A stretch of DNA of 64,000 nucleotides from Hominimerdicola alba 8 (GCF_000178155.2 NZ_ADKM02000091.1:124001-188000), one strand, 5' to 3'; counted from the stretch's first letter, positions 1 to 9,104 are shown. Translations and numbers: made by a program. The notes: generated by a model not told the origin, from the sequence alone.

Positions 1-2
1 GT

Positions 3-656
3 GCTAAGGTGCTCGGCGTTTCCAGAGTTGAAAGCACAGCTACACAGGAAATGCTCGGTGAAGATAACTTCCAGTTCATCGTTGCAGACCTTTCCACTCT
101 TGATCCGATAGATAATATCATAAATACAGCTGTTGAAAAATTCGGCAGACTTGATATACTGGTAAACAACGCAGGCGTTATCAAGCGTGAAGACAGCATC
201 GACTTCTCAGTTGATAACTGGGATCTGGTAATGAACGTAAACTGCCGTACACTGTTCTTCCTGTCGCAGGCTGCTGCAAAGCAGTTCATCAAGCAGAAGA
301 GCGGCGGCAAGATCATCTCCACCGCAAGCATGCTCTCCTATCAGGGCGGCATAAGAGTTCCCAGCTACACCGCAAGTAAGTCGGCAGTAAAGGGCATAAC
401 AATGACTATGGCTAACGAGTGGGCTAAGTACGGCATCAACGTAAATGCCATCGCACCCGGCTACATGGCTACCAACAACACTAAGGCACTCCGCGCTGAT
501 GCTGAAAGAAGCGAAGCTATCCTCGAAAGGATACCCGCAGGCAGATGGGGCACACCTGATGACCTGATGGGCGCAGCAGTATTCCTTGCATCATCTGCAA
601 GTGATTATGTTAACGGCTTCACCCTCGCAGTAGACGGCGGCTGGCTGGCAAGATAA
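3..656 (+). CDS. kduD: 2-dehydro-3-deoxy-D-gluconate 5-dehydrogenase, 5' end cut
   Basis: NAD-dependent short-chain dehydrogenase that reduces 2,5-diketo-3-deoxygluconate to 2-keto-3-deoxygluconate (KDG), the step after KduI in unsaturated-uronate catabolism; cytoplasmic. The frame is open to the window edge, so the start and the N-terminal nucleotide-binding glycine motif lie upstream. About 217 codons are visible of a family length near 255. SDR marks seen: LVNNAGVIKRE, the serine of STASMLSYQGG, the catalytic YTASK and the C-terminal GGWLAR end. It lies 21 bp upstream of eda and is clearly co-transcribed with eda, kdgK, an isomerase gene and kduI. Gluconate 5-dehydrogenase is the nearest alternative, but the kduI neighbour and the overall sequence favour KduD. 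Confidence 0.9.
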   Translation, partial: AKVLGVSRVESTATQEMLGEDNFQFIVADLSTLDPIDNIINTAVEKFGRLDILVNNAGVIKREDSIDFSVDNWDLVMNVNCRTLFFLSQAAAKQFIKQKSGGKIISTASMLSYQGGIRVPSYTASKSAVKGITMTMANEWAKYGINVNAIAPGYMATNNTKALRADAERSEAILERIPAGRWGTPDDLMGAAVFLASSASDYVNGFTLAVDGGWLAR

Positions 657-677
657 GCTATCAGGAGGACGACTAAA

Positions 678-1649
678 ATGGATAATACTAAGTTTTTGGA
701 ACAGCTTGAATGCACAGGCATCGTGCCCGTAATAAAGCTGGAGAATACAGACGATGCAGTTAACCTCGCAAAGGCACTTTACGACGGCGGCATACACTGC
801 GCTGAGGTAACTTTCCGCGCTGAGGGTGCAGATAAAGTCATCTCTCAGATGGTAAAGGCTTATCCCGATATGCTGGTAGGCGCAGGCACAGTACTCACCA
901 CCGAGCAGTGCGACAGAGCCATCGAAGCAGGCGCAAAGTTCTGCGTTGCACCCGGTCTTAACCCGAAGGTAGTTCAGCACTGCCTCGATAAGGGCGTTCC
1001 TTTCGCACCGGGCGTTGCAAACGGTTCGCAGATAGAGCAGGCTATGGAACTGGGTCTGGACTTCGTTAAGTTCTTCCCCGCTGAGCAGGCAGGCGGTCTG
1101 CCTTACATCAAGGCTGTTTCCGCTCCCTATTCTTCCATGAAGTTTATGCCCACAGGCGGCGTAAATGAGAATAATCTGAACACTTATCTGGCGTTCAAGA
1201 AGATAGTATGCTGCGGCGGCAGCTGGATAGTTCCCGATAAGCTGGTAAAGGCCGGCAAGTGGGAAGAGATAACCGCTCTCTGCCGCTCGGCAGTAAACAA
1301 GATGCTGGGCTTTGAACTGGCACACATCGGCATCAACTGCGACAGCGAGTCTGAGGCACTTGATGTTACCTCCAAGTTTGACAAGCTGTTCGGCTGGGAG
1401 CAGAAGAACGGCAACAGCAGTGTGTTCGCAGGCGGCGCAGTTGAGTGCATGAAGGCACCTTTCAAGGGCGCTAAGGGTCACATCGCTGTAAGAACTAACA
1501 GTGTCCGCAGAGCAGTTTATCAGCTGGCACATCAGGGCATCGAAGCTGATATGTCTACCGCCAAGTACGATGCTGACGGCAGAATGACAGTCGTTTATCT
1601 CAAGGAAGATTTCGGCGGCTTCGCAGTACACCTTGTAGAGAAAAAGTAA
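678..1649 (+). CDS. eda: KDPG/KHG aldolase with C-terminal VOC-like domain
   Basis: Cleaves 2-keto-3-deoxy-6-phosphogluconate to pyruvate and glyceraldehyde-3-phosphate, the last step of the uronate route. The first ~205 residues are a class I aldolase: GIVPVIKL at the start, the substrate glutamate in CAEVTFR, and the Schiff-base lysine in DFVKFFPAE near residue 131. Residues ~212-323 form an added glyoxalase/VOC-like domain (FELAHIGINC, GHIAVRTNSVRRA, FGGFAVHLV). Classical bacterial Eda is about 210 residues; the longer fused form is known from clostridia, and the role of the tail is unknown. A GGAGG site precedes the ATG. The gene sits between kduD and kdgK with gaps of about 21 bp. Confidence 0.93.
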   Translation: MDNTKFLEQLECTGIVPVIKLENTDDAVNLAKALYDGGIHCAEVTFRAEGADKVISQMVKAYPDMLVGAGTVLTTEQCDRAIEAGAKFCVAPGLNPKVVQHCLDKGVPFAPGVANGSQIEQAMELGLDFVKFFPAEQAGGLPYIKAVSAPYSSMKFMPTGGVNENNLNTYLAFKKIVCCGGSWIVPDKLVKAGKWEEITALCRSAVNKMLGFELAHIGINCDSESEALDVTSKFDKLFGWEQKNGNSSVFAGGAVECMKAPFKGAKGHIAVRTNSVRRAVYQLAHQGIEADMSTAKYDADGRMTVVYLKEDFGGFAVHLVEKK

Positions 1650-1670
1650 TTCAAAGGAGATAGGATAGAT

Positions 1671-2702
1671 ATGGCAAAGATAGTTACAATGGGCGAGATA
1701 ATGCTCAGATTGTCTACCCCAAATAACGAGAAGTTCATACAGGCAAATCAGTTTGATATAAACTACGGCGGCGGAGAAGCTAACGTTGCAGTATCACTGG
1801 CAAACTACGGCCACGATGCTGAGTTCATCACCGCTGTTCCCGATAACCCCATCGGCGCAAGCGCTGTTGCAGCACTGAGAAAGTACGGCGTTGAAACCAA
1901 GCACATCGCAAGATGCGGCAAAAGACTGGGCATCTATTTCCTTGAAACAGGTGCTTCCATGAGAGCGTCAAACGTTGTATATGACAGAGCAGATTCTTCG
2001 ATCGCAACTGCACCTGCTTCTGAGTTTGACTTCGATGACATATTCAAGGATGCTGACTGGTTCCATTTCACAGGCATCACCCCCGCAGTTTCCGACCTTG
2101 CCGCACAGGTGACAGAAGAAGCTCTTAAGGCTGCCAAGAAGCATGGCGTTACCGTTTCGGTAGACCTTAACTTCCGCAAGAAGCTGTGGACTTCCGAGAA
2201 GGCACAGAAGGTCATGACCAACCTCATGCAGTATGTCGATGTCTGCATCGGCAATGAGGAAGATGCTGAAAAGGTACTTGGCTTTAAGCCGGGCAACACC
2301 GATGTTACTAAGGGCGAACTGGAACTGAACGGCTATGTTGATATCTTCAACCAGATGATAGACAAGTTCGGCTTCAAGTATGTTATCTCTTCACTGAGAG
2401 AGAGCCACTCTGCTTCCAACAACGACTGGTCAGCCTGCATCATGGACGGTGCTACCAGAGAGTTCTATCACTCCAGAAAGTATAACATTAACCCCATCGT
2501 TGACCGTGTGGGCGGCGGCGACTCCTTCGCAGGCGGTCTTATCTGCGGTCTGAACGACGGCAAGGACTTCAAGCAGGCACTGGAATTTGCAGTTGCAGCT
2601 TCTGCACTTAAGCACACTATCCCCGGTGACTTCAACCTTGTTACCCGCGCTGAAGTTGAAAACCTGGCAGGCGGCGACGCTTCGGGCAGAGTTCAGAGAT
2701 GA
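1671..2702 (+). CDS. kdgK: 2-keto-3-deoxygluconate kinase (PfkB family)
   Basis: Phosphorylates KDG to KDPG, the substrate of the upstream aldolase. The PfkB/ribokinase fold is visible: TMGEIMLRLSTP at the start, the sugar-binding YGGGEANVAVSLA near residue 31, and the nucleotide/catalytic motif DRVGGGDSFAGG near residue 277 with its catalytic aspartate. Length of 343 residues fits the family. Its stop overlaps the start of the next gene (ATGA), so the two are translationally coupled. A second, more divergent kinase of the same family is encoded at 11154-12239. Confidence 0.92.
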   Translation: MAKIVTMGEIMLRLSTPNNEKFIQANQFDINYGGGEANVAVSLANYGHDAEFITAVPDNPIGASAVAALRKYGVETKHIARCGKRLGIYFLETGASMRASNVVYDRADSSIATAPASEFDFDDIFKDADWFHFTGITPAVSDLAAQVTEEALKAAKKHGVTVSVDLNFRKKLWTSEKAQKVMTNLMQYVDVCIGNEEDAEKVLGFKPGNTDVTKGELELNGYVDIFNQMIDKFGFKYVISSLRESHSASNNDWSACIMDGATREFYHSRKYNINPIVDRVGGGDSFAGGLICGLNDGKDFKQALEFAVAASALKHTIPGDFNLVTRAEVENLAGGDASGRVQR

Positions 2703-3535
2703 TGAAATTATTTATCCGCGCTCATGACTTAGGTGTCAAGGGTGAGGAAAATATAGTATCAAGACTGAATGAGTTCGGTCTTGAAGGAGTACAGCTTGTG
2801 ACCTACAAGTGCCTCGAAGATGTTGCATACGAACAGGGCTCGCTCACAAAGGCAAGGGCTGAAAAGTTCAGGCAGACCTTTGAAGCGGCAGGCAAGAAAG
2901 TTCCGCTGATAGGCGCTTACTTCAACCCCGTTCACCCCGATGAAAAGAAGATCGAAAGGGGCATCGCGGTCTTTAAAGATCACCTTGCACTTGCTAAAGA
3001 TCTCGGCTGTGACATCGTTGGTTCCGAAACAGGTTCCTATAACGGTGAGCCGTGGATATACCACCCGCTCAACCGCACCGAAGAAGCCGTTAACAGAGTG
3101 GTGAAGACTTTTTCAGAACTTTGTGAATGCGCTGAGGAAAACGGCGTCAAAGTCGGCATGGAAGGCGCTTTCGGACATGTCTGCTTCGATGTGAAGACGC
3201 TTCACAGGGCAGTAAAGACCATAGGCTGTGACAATATAAGATATATATTTGACCTGTATAATTATCTTGACGGTTCAAATGTTGATAAAATGTACGATAT
3301 CCTTGCTGAGGGTCTACAGACCTTTGGCGACAGGATATGCGTGTTCCACATCAAGGACTGCGTAGTGAACACTGACGGTTCGCTCAAGCAGGTAGGTGTG
3401 GGTCAGGGGATATTCGACTACTCGCGCATACTTGCCGAGATAAAGAAAGTCTGCCCCGATGCAAACCTTGTCTTTGAGGGCACAACGGGCGATGATATAG
3501 CACCCGCTGTAAAGCATCTTAAAGAGCGCATGTAA
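2699..3535 (+). CDS. sugar phosphate isomerase/epimerase (xylose isomerase-like TIM barrel)
   Basis: A 278-residue AP-endonuclease-2/xylose isomerase-like TIM barrel. Metal-site residues expected of the family are visible: Glu in GSETGSYNGEPW, Glu in GVKVGMEGAFGHV, Asp in FDLYNYLD, His and Asp in VFHIKDC and the final Glu in NLVFEG. Substrate is not determinable. Its position inside the kdu operon, overlapping kdgK by 4 bp and 18 bp ahead of kduI, suggests it isomerises a uronate or keto-sugar that feeds this pathway (inference). Two adjacent ATGs (2699 and 2702) could start it; both are compatible with the coupling. Confidence 0.8.
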   Translation: MMKLFIRAHDLGVKGEENIVSRLNEFGLEGVQLVTYKCLEDVAYEQGSLTKARAEKFRQTFEAAGKKVPLIGAYFNPVHPDEKKIERGIAVFKDHLALAKDLGCDIVGSETGSYNGEPWIYHPLNRTEEAVNRVVKTFSELCECAEENGVKVGMEGAFGHVCFDVKTLHRAVKTIGCDNIRYIFDLYNYLDGSNVDKMYDILAEGLQTFGDRICVFHIKDCVVNTDGSLKQVGVGQGIFDYSRILAEIKKVCPDANLVFEGTTGDDIAPAVKHLKERM

Positions 3536-3553
3536 ATTACAAGGAGGTCTATC

Positions 3554-4390
3554 ATGACACTGGATATAAGATACAGCAATCACCCCGATGATTCCAAGCA
3601 CTATGATACCGCAGAACTTCGTAAGAACTACCTTATCGAAAAGGTGTTCGTGGCTGACGAGATAGCGCTTACATATTCCCATCAGGACAGAATGATAGCA
3701 GGCGGCGCAATGCCCGTTAAGGAAGAGCTGAAGCTGGGCAGCACCAAAGAGCTGGGCACAGAATACTTCCTTGAAAGACGCGAGATGGGCATTATAAATG
3801 TCGGCGGCAAGGGTGTTATCACTCTTGACGGTACTGAGTATGAACTTGATTATAAGGACGGCATGTATATCGGCATGGGCACTAAGGAGATATCTTTCCG
3901 CTCTGCTGACGGCAGCAAGCCTGCAAAGTTCTACATAAACTCCAGCCCCGCCCACAAGACCTACCCTACCGTTTTCATCACTAAGGAAAAGGCAAATCAC
4001 AGACCTCTCGGCAGTGAGGAGAACATGAACAAGCGTGTGGTAAACCAGTATATCCACCCGAACGTATGTGAGTCCTGTGCTTTACAGATGGGTATGACCG
4101 AACTTGACAAGACAAGTTCATGGAACACAATGCCATCGCACACCCACGAGAGAAGAATGGAAGTTTACTTCTACTTCGAGCTGGAAGATGATAATATCGT
4201 ATTCCACTTCATGGGTCAGCCTCAGGAAACAAGACATATCATTATGCACAACGAGCAGGCTGTTATCAGCCCAAGCTGGTCCATACACAGCGGTACTGCT
4301 ACCTCGAATTACACATTCATCTGGGGCATGTGCGGCGAGAACCAGACCTATGATGACATGGACACCATAGGCAATCTGGACTTAAGATAG
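3554..4390 (+). CDS. kduI: 5-dehydro-4-deoxy-D-glucuronate isomerase
   Basis: Converts 5-keto-4-deoxyuronate, formed from unsaturated uronates released by pectate or glycosaminoglycan lyases, to 2,5-diketo-3-deoxygluconate. It is a cupin-fold zinc enzyme: the metal site is visible as PSHTHERRMEVYFYFEL (His, His, Glu) and a later histidine in PSWSIHSGT. Length of 278 residues is typical. AAGGAGG lies 6-8 bp before the ATG. It is the last gene of the operon; the 448 bp that follow hold only inverted repeats. Confidence 0.95.
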   Translation: MTLDIRYSNHPDDSKHYDTAELRKNYLIEKVFVADEIALTYSHQDRMIAGGAMPVKEELKLGSTKELGTEYFLERREMGIINVGGKGVITLDGTEYELDYKDGMYIGMGTKEISFRSADGSKPAKFYINSSPAHKTYPTVFITKEKANHRPLGSEENMNKRVVNQYIHPNVCESCALQMGMTELDKTSSWNTMPSHTHERRMEVYFYFELEDDNIVFHFMGQPQETRHIIMHNEQAVISPSWSIHSGTATSNYTFIWGMCGENQTYDDMDTIGNLDLR

Positions 4391-4420
4391 CTTTTTCATA
4401 ACTTTTCCCAAAGTACCCTA

Positions 4421-4540
4421 TATACAGCTGAACGAGCAGATGCTCGGCAGGCGGGGCGGCAAAATGTCCCGGTCACATCTCCCGCAAGGGAAGGGTCGCT
4501 GTTTCGCGGCTGAGTGTCTGCTCTTGTGAGGCTGTATATA
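4421..4540 (+). other. long imperfect stem structure downstream of kduI
   Basis: Arms at 4421-4428 (TATACAGC) pair with 4531-4538 (GCTGTATA), and 4434-4440 (GAGCAGA) with 4517-4523 (TCTGCTC), enclosing a GC-rich interior with further small hairpins. No T-run follows, so it is not a plain terminator. It could be a structured RNA or a palindromic repeat element; I do not recognise it. Confidence 0.5.
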
Positions 4541-4603
4541 CTGAACTCTGCTGATATAAGTTCAGCAGGGCTCGGTATATATCACCTCCTTATTTTGAAT
4601 TTT

Positions 4604-4670
4604 GTATTGTCCCCCGCAGTTATCCGTCAAGTGCAAAAAAGGGTCGGATATCAGGCGGGGGGAGCAATAC
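4604..4670 (+). other. second long hairpin in the same intergenic region
   Basis: GTATTG (4604-4609) and CCCCCGC (4611-4617) pair with GCGGGGG (4655-4661) and CAATAC (4665-4670); inside, TATCCG (4621-4626) pairs with CGGATA (4645-4650). A third inverted repeat follows, ACTTCCC (4674-4680) with GGGAAGT (4720-4726). The stretch 4391-4838 otherwise shows no convincing gene; a 77-codon open frame here is crossed by the stems and lacks a ribosome site. Confidence 0.5.
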
Positions 4671-4838
4671 AGCACTTCCCCTTTCGGGCGCGCATCGTTT
4701 TTCGGCGGGCGGCGGAAAAGGGAAGTATACTGAAAGCGCGGCTGTAAAAATGCGGCGTTAGGTATGAACCGCTTTAGAAGTCCGTAAAATTTGACCCCCG
4801 TGATGAAACGGGAGAAAGAGAAAAGTGTGGGTTGACAT

Positions 4839-5948
4839 ATGGCTTATTTAACTTTAAAAGGTATCAACAAGATATATCCCAACGGCTATCATGCCGTACA
4901 CGATTTTAACTTACAGATAGAAAAGGGCGAATTTATAGTATTTGTCGGCTCTTCGGGCTGCGGCAAATCTACCACCCTGAGAATGATAGCGGGACTTGAA
5001 AACATCAGTAAGGGCGATTTTCTGATAGATGGTCAGCGCGCCAACGAGAAAGGTCCCCGTGAACGCGGTGTTGCAATGGTTTTCCAGAGCTATGCGCTCT
5101 ACCCGCACATGACTGTATATGATAATCTGGCATTCGGTCTGACACTGCAAGGCGTTGACGATGATGTGATAGAGCAGAGAGTAAATTCGACTGCCGCTAT
5201 ACTTGGTCTTACAGACTATCTCGACAGACTGCCGAGAGAACTTTCGGGCGGTCAGCGTCAGAGAGTGGCTGTTGGTCGTGCGATAATCAGAAAGGTAGAT
5301 ATCTTCCTGATGGACGAACCGCTGTCGAACCTCGATGCAAAGCAGAGAGTTACCATGCGTTCCGAGATAACTCAGATACACCGCGAAACAGGTGCTACTA
5401 CCATCTACGTAACTCATGACCAGACAGAGGCTATGACGATGGCTGACAGGATAGTCGTTATGAAAGACGGCTATGTTCAGCAGGTCGGTACACCATATGA
5501 CCTCTATTTTAACCCGACAAACATGTTCGTGGCAGGCTTCATAGGTGAGCCGCCCATGAACTTCATAGAGAGCCGCATAGAGAACGGCATACTGAACATC
5601 AGCAACAATCCCATCGACCTTAGCTATGTCGCTGACAGCGAAGTACTTGAAAAGTATGAAGGCAAGGAAGTTGTGTTCGGTTTCAGACCTGAGGCTGTGC
5701 GCCTGATAAACAGCAATTATGAAGTAGGCAACGCTTATAAGATGAACTGCGTTGTTGAACTGGTAGAACTGCTGGGCGATAACACCAACGTGTATGTTGA
5801 TATCTACGGTGTCAACAGCATACTCAAGGTAGATCCGCACGAGTCGCCTGAGATAAACACAGCGCTGGAATTCTCTATCCCATACGGCAGTGTGTACCTT
5901 TTCGATAAGGAAACCGAAAAGCGCATAAAGCTGAAAAACACTAAATAA
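4839..5948 (+). CDS. sugar ABC transporter ATPase (MsmX/UgpC/MalK type)
   Basis: Cytoplasmic ATPase that energises carbohydrate ABC importers. Walker A GSSGCGKST at residues 37-45, Q-loop in VFQSYALYPHM, signature LSGGQRQRVA, Walker B LMDEPLSNLDA, and the H-loop in VTHDQTEAMT. The C-terminal ~130 residues are the TOBE/MalK regulatory region. Length of 369 fits. No permease or binding-protein gene is adjacent, so it is probably a shared ATPase serving several sugar importers, as known for MsmX. The ribosome site before the ATG is weak (a purine-rich tract about 20 bp upstream). A strong hairpin closes the unit. Confidence 0.9.
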   Translation: MAYLTLKGINKIYPNGYHAVHDFNLQIEKGEFIVFVGSSGCGKSTTLRMIAGLENISKGDFLIDGQRANEKGPRERGVAMVFQSYALYPHMTVYDNLAFGLTLQGVDDDVIEQRVNSTAAILGLTDYLDRLPRELSGGQRQRVAVGRAIIRKVDIFLMDEPLSNLDAKQRVTMRSEITQIHRETGATTIYVTHDQTEAMTMADRIVVMKDGYVQQVGTPYDLYFNPTNMFVAGFIGEPPMNFIESRIENGILNISNNPIDLSYVADSEVLEKYEGKEVVFGFRPEAVRLINSNYEVGNAYKMNCVVELVELLGDNTNVYVDIYGVNSILKVDPHESPEINTALEFSIPYGSVYLFDKETEKRIKLKNTK

Positions 5949-5957
5949 TGCTATCCC

Positions 5958-6031
5958 CATTCCTTTCTCTCGGATATGTTTTTCCCCGCTCAGTGCGGGG
6001 AAAGACATATTTCCTTAAAAAGAGAGGAATG
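5958..6031 (+). terminator. extended hairpin after the ABC ATPase gene
   Basis: Nested arms: CATTCC...CTCT (5958-5970) with AGAGAGGAATG (6021-6031), ATATGT (5974-5979) with ACATAT (6005-6010), and CCCCGC (5984-5989) with GCGGGG (5995-6000). The T-run is weak, so it could act in transcript processing as well as termination. Confidence 0.6.
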
Positions 6032-6168
6032 ATCTGTATAAAAGGGCGGCTGGAAAAACAGAGTTATTTGTCAGACCGCTGAGTTTGGAGATTGAACGTT
6101 AGTCTGCATTTGACGCTTTGCATATTATGCGGTCTGCTTGCAGACAATTCTATGACAGGTGAATTGAT

Positions 6169-7605
6169 ATGAAAGAACTTAACAGAGCAAATTTTGAAAA
6201 CAAGAAAAGACCCATCAAGGTCATGCAGTTCGGTGAAGGCAACTTCCTGAGAGCATTTGTTGACTGGATATTGCAGGATCTTAACAACAAGGGCGTTATC
6301 AACGCGAATGTTGTGGTAGTTCAGCCTACACCTATGGGCAGAAACAAGGAACTGGCATCGCAGGACGGTCTGTATACGGTATGTCTGGAGGGCATCGACA
6401 AGGGCGAGAAAGTACAGTCAAGGCAGATGATAGATGTTCTGGGCGACTTTGTATGCCCTTATGATGACTATGCGAAGTTCCTTGAATATGCAAAGAGCGA
6501 GGATCTGGAGATAGTGGTATCAAACACCACAGAGGCAGGTATCGCACTGGATACTACCGATACTGACTTTACAGTATGTCCCAAGAGTTATCCGGGCAAA
6601 CTGCTGGCTTTCCTCAAGGCAAGATACGATCACTTCAACGGTGCTGAGGACAAGGGTCTTGCTATCGTTCCCTGCGAACTTATCGACTATAACGGCAGAG
6701 AACTCAAAAGGATACTTGTGGAACTGGCTGAAATAAACGGCTATGACAAGGAGTTCATCGGCTGGCTGACAAGCGCTAACCACTTTACCAGCACGCTGGT
6801 GGACAGGATAGTTCCGGGATACCCGAAGGACAAGGCAGAGGAGATCTGCAATGAAGTAGGTTACAATGACATAAATCTGGTAAAGGGCGAAGTTTTCCAC
6901 CTGTGGGTACTGGAGAAAGAACCTTTCGTTCAGGCAAAACTGCCTGCTGACAAGTCGGGTCTGAATGTCATCTTCGCTGATGATATAACACCCTACAAGC
7001 AGAGAAAGGTAAAGATACTTAATGGTTCGCACACCGCTATGGTGCCTGTTGCATACCTCAGCGGTATCGACACTGTACGTGAAGCTGTTACCGACAGTGA
7101 TGTCGGCAAGTTCGTTATGGGTCTTGTCAATGACGAGGTAAAGCCCACCATCGACCTGCCCGCTGACGAAATGGACGCTTTCGCAAATAGCGTTATCGAA
7201 AGATTTATGAACCCGTTCATCAGACATGAACTTATGTCTATCGCGCTCAATTCTACCACAAAGTTCAGGACAAGACTTCTGCCTACATACAACGATTACC
7301 GCAAAAAGTTCGGCAAGTCGCCCGAACATATACTGTTCTCGTTCGCATCGCTGTGCGTATTCTTCAAGGGCAAGAGGGGCGATGAAGATATCGCACTGAA
7401 GGACGATGAAGAGTACCTGAAGTTCTGGGCTGAACTGTGGAAAGATGATGACTGCATCGAGATAGCAAAGAAGGCTCTCTCAGCAGAGAACATCTGGCAG
7501 CAGAACCTTGATGAGGACGGCAACGCTGAAAAGGTAGCGGGCTACATCAAGGATATACTCGAACTTGGTGAGCGCGCAGCACTGAAAAAATTCTTAGGGG
7601 AATAA
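6169..7605 (+). CDS. uxaB: tagaturonate reductase (altronate oxidoreductase)
   Basis: NADH-dependent reduction of tagaturonate to altronate in galacturonate catabolism; cytoplasmic. It belongs to the mannitol dehydrogenase family: N-terminal QFGEGNFLRAFVDW for nucleotide binding, and the C-terminal catalytic segment KVKILNGSHT with its conserved Lys, Asn and His. Length of 478 residues is typical of UxaB. The next gene, uxaA, begins one base after the stop, so the two are co-transcribed. Upstream, 6073-6140 contains an inverted repeat (CAGACCGC/GCGGTCTG) that may be regulatory. Confidence 0.93.
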   Translation: MKELNRANFENKKRPIKVMQFGEGNFLRAFVDWILQDLNNKGVINANVVVVQPTPMGRNKELASQDGLYTVCLEGIDKGEKVQSRQMIDVLGDFVCPYDDYAKFLEYAKSEDLEIVVSNTTEAGIALDTTDTDFTVCPKSYPGKLLAFLKARYDHFNGAEDKGLAIVPCELIDYNGRELKRILVELAEINGYDKEFIGWLTSANHFTSTLVDRIVPGYPKDKAEEICNEVGYNDINLVKGEVFHLWVLEKEPFVQAKLPADKSGLNVIFADDITPYKQRKVKILNGSHTAMVPVAYLSGIDTVREAVTDSDVGKFVMGLVNDEVKPTIDLPADEMDAFANSVIERFMNPFIRHELMSIALNSTTKFRTRLLPTYNDYRKKFGKSPEHILFSFASLCVFFKGKRGDEDIALKDDEEYLKFWAELWKDDDCIEIAKKALSAENIWQQNLDEDGNAEKVAGYIKDILELGERAALKKFLGE

Positions 7606-7606
7606 T

Positions 7607-9085
7607 ATGAAAAATACTATCGTTATATCGCCTGCCGACTCGGTCGGTGTGGCGCTGACACCTCTTAAAAAAGGCGAGAGCGCTGAGGGCGTTATACTTA
7701 AAGAAGACATTGAAAAAGGTCACAAATTTGCACTGAGGGCTATCGCAAAAGGTGAGAAAGTCATCAAGTACGGCGAAGTCATCGGCAGGGCAAAGAGCGA
7801 TATCGGTGCGGGCGAACATGTCCACACCCACAATATGGCTACAAACCTCGAAGGTACACTGGAATACAGCTACCATAAGAAAGCTGCTGCGGAACTTGAT
7901 GCTGTCAAGCCGCGCAGTGTTGAGGTCTACGAGCGTAAGAACGGCGAAGTCGGCATACGCAACGAACTCTGGGTCATACCGACTGTTGGCTGTGTAAACT
8001 CGCAGGCTAAAGCCATCGTAAAAGAATTTGAACGCAGACACCCCAACGCAGAGGGCATTGACGGCTGTTTCACCTTTACCCACCCTTATGGCTGTTCGCA
8101 GATAGGTGATGACCATGAGCGCACAAGACTTATCTTACAGCGCATGGTAAAACACCCCAACTGCGGCGGCGTGCTGGTATTCGGTCTGGGCTGTGAAAAT
8201 AACCGCATGGATATTTTCAAAGAAACTCTGGGCGAATACGATGAGGAGCGCACTGAATTTCTGGTTGCGCAGGAAGTTGGCGATGAGATAGCTGAGGGCG
8301 TGGCTAAGCTGGAAATACTCTACGAAAAGGCTAAGAACGATAAGCGCGTCACAAAAGATATCTCCTGCCTTAAGATAGGTCTGAAATGCGGCGGTTCCGA
8401 TGGTCTTTCAGGCATAACCGCCAACCCGCTGGTAGGCAGATTTTCCGACTATATGGCGGCTGTGGGCGGCACTACCGTTCTTACAGAAGTGCCTGAGATG
8501 TTCGGCGCTGAACAGCTTTTGATGGACAGGGCTAAGGACGAAGAAACTTTCGATAAGATAGTTCACCTGATAAACGGCTTCAAAGAGTATTATCAGAAGC
8601 ATGACCAGCCTGTGTATGAGAACCCATCGCCTGGTAATAAGGCAGGCGGTATCACTACGCTGGAGGATAAGTCGCTGGGCTGTACACAGAAGTCGGGCAG
8701 GAGCGAGGTATGCGATGTGCTGTTTGACGGCGATGCACTTACCTCACACGGTCTTAATCTGCTGAATGGTCCGGGAAACGATATGGTGGCTGTGACCAAC
8801 CTTGCAAGCGCAGGCTGTCATATGGTGCTGTTCACCACAGGACGCGGCACACCTTTCGGTGGATTTGTACCCACCATAAAGATATCCACAAATTCGGATA
8901 TAGCATCGAGAAAGCCCAACTGGATAGACTTCAATGCAGGCAGTATAGTTGAGGGCGAAACTTTTGAGAGCAGACTTGAAGCGCTGATAGACCTTATCGC
9001 AGAAACAGCCAGCGGCAAGCAGACTGTGAACGAGCGTTATGATTCGAGGGATATAGCGATATTCAAGACAGGAGTAACGCTTTGA
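7607..9085 (+). CDS. uxaA: altronate dehydratase
   Basis: Dehydrates D-altronate to KDG, which the kinase and aldolase genes of this window then process. Full-length form of 492 residues: an N-terminal SAF domain (residues 1-~90, with GEHVHTHNM) joined to the large UxaA C-terminal domain (THPYGCSQIGDDHERTR, ECGG-like LKCGGSDGLSG, and a conserved TTGRGTPFG segment). These are iron-dependent enzymes in the known family. Starts one base after the uxaB stop. Its stop is followed at once by a TAATTCA-type short repeat. Confidence 0.94.
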   Translation: MKNTIVISPADSVGVALTPLKKGESAEGVILKEDIEKGHKFALRAIAKGEKVIKYGEVIGRAKSDIGAGEHVHTHNMATNLEGTLEYSYHKKAAAELDAVKPRSVEVYERKNGEVGIRNELWVIPTVGCVNSQAKAIVKEFERRHPNAEGIDGCFTFTHPYGCSQIGDDHERTRLILQRMVKHPNCGGVLVFGLGCENNRMDIFKETLGEYDEERTEFLVAQEVGDEIAEGVAKLEILYEKAKNDKRVTKDISCLKIGLKCGGSDGLSGITANPLVGRFSDYMAAVGGTTVLTEVPEMFGAEQLLMDRAKDEETFDKIVHLINGFKEYYQKHDQPVYENPSPGNKAGGITTLEDKSLGCTQKSGRSEVCDVLFDGDALTSHGLNLLNGPGNDMVAVTNLASAGCHMVLFTTGRGTPFGGFVPTIKISTNSDIASRKPNWIDFNAGSIVEGETFESRLEALIDLIAETASGKQTVNERYDSRDIAIFKTGVTL

Positions 9086-9104
9086 TAATTCATAATTCAT
9101 AATT
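9083..9104 (+). repeat. TAATTCA-type short tandem repeat abutting the uxaA stop
   Basis: Reads TGA, then TAATTCATAATTCA and TAATTATTG: two heptamer units and a tail. The same arrangement, in the same orientation relative to the gene, follows the stop codons of the pullulanase and pssA genes. Confidence 0.7.

Noticed and set aside
4514-4747. 77-codon open frame between kduI and the ABC ATPase gene
   Set aside because: It runs through three inverted repeats, has no ribosome site and no protein-like composition.
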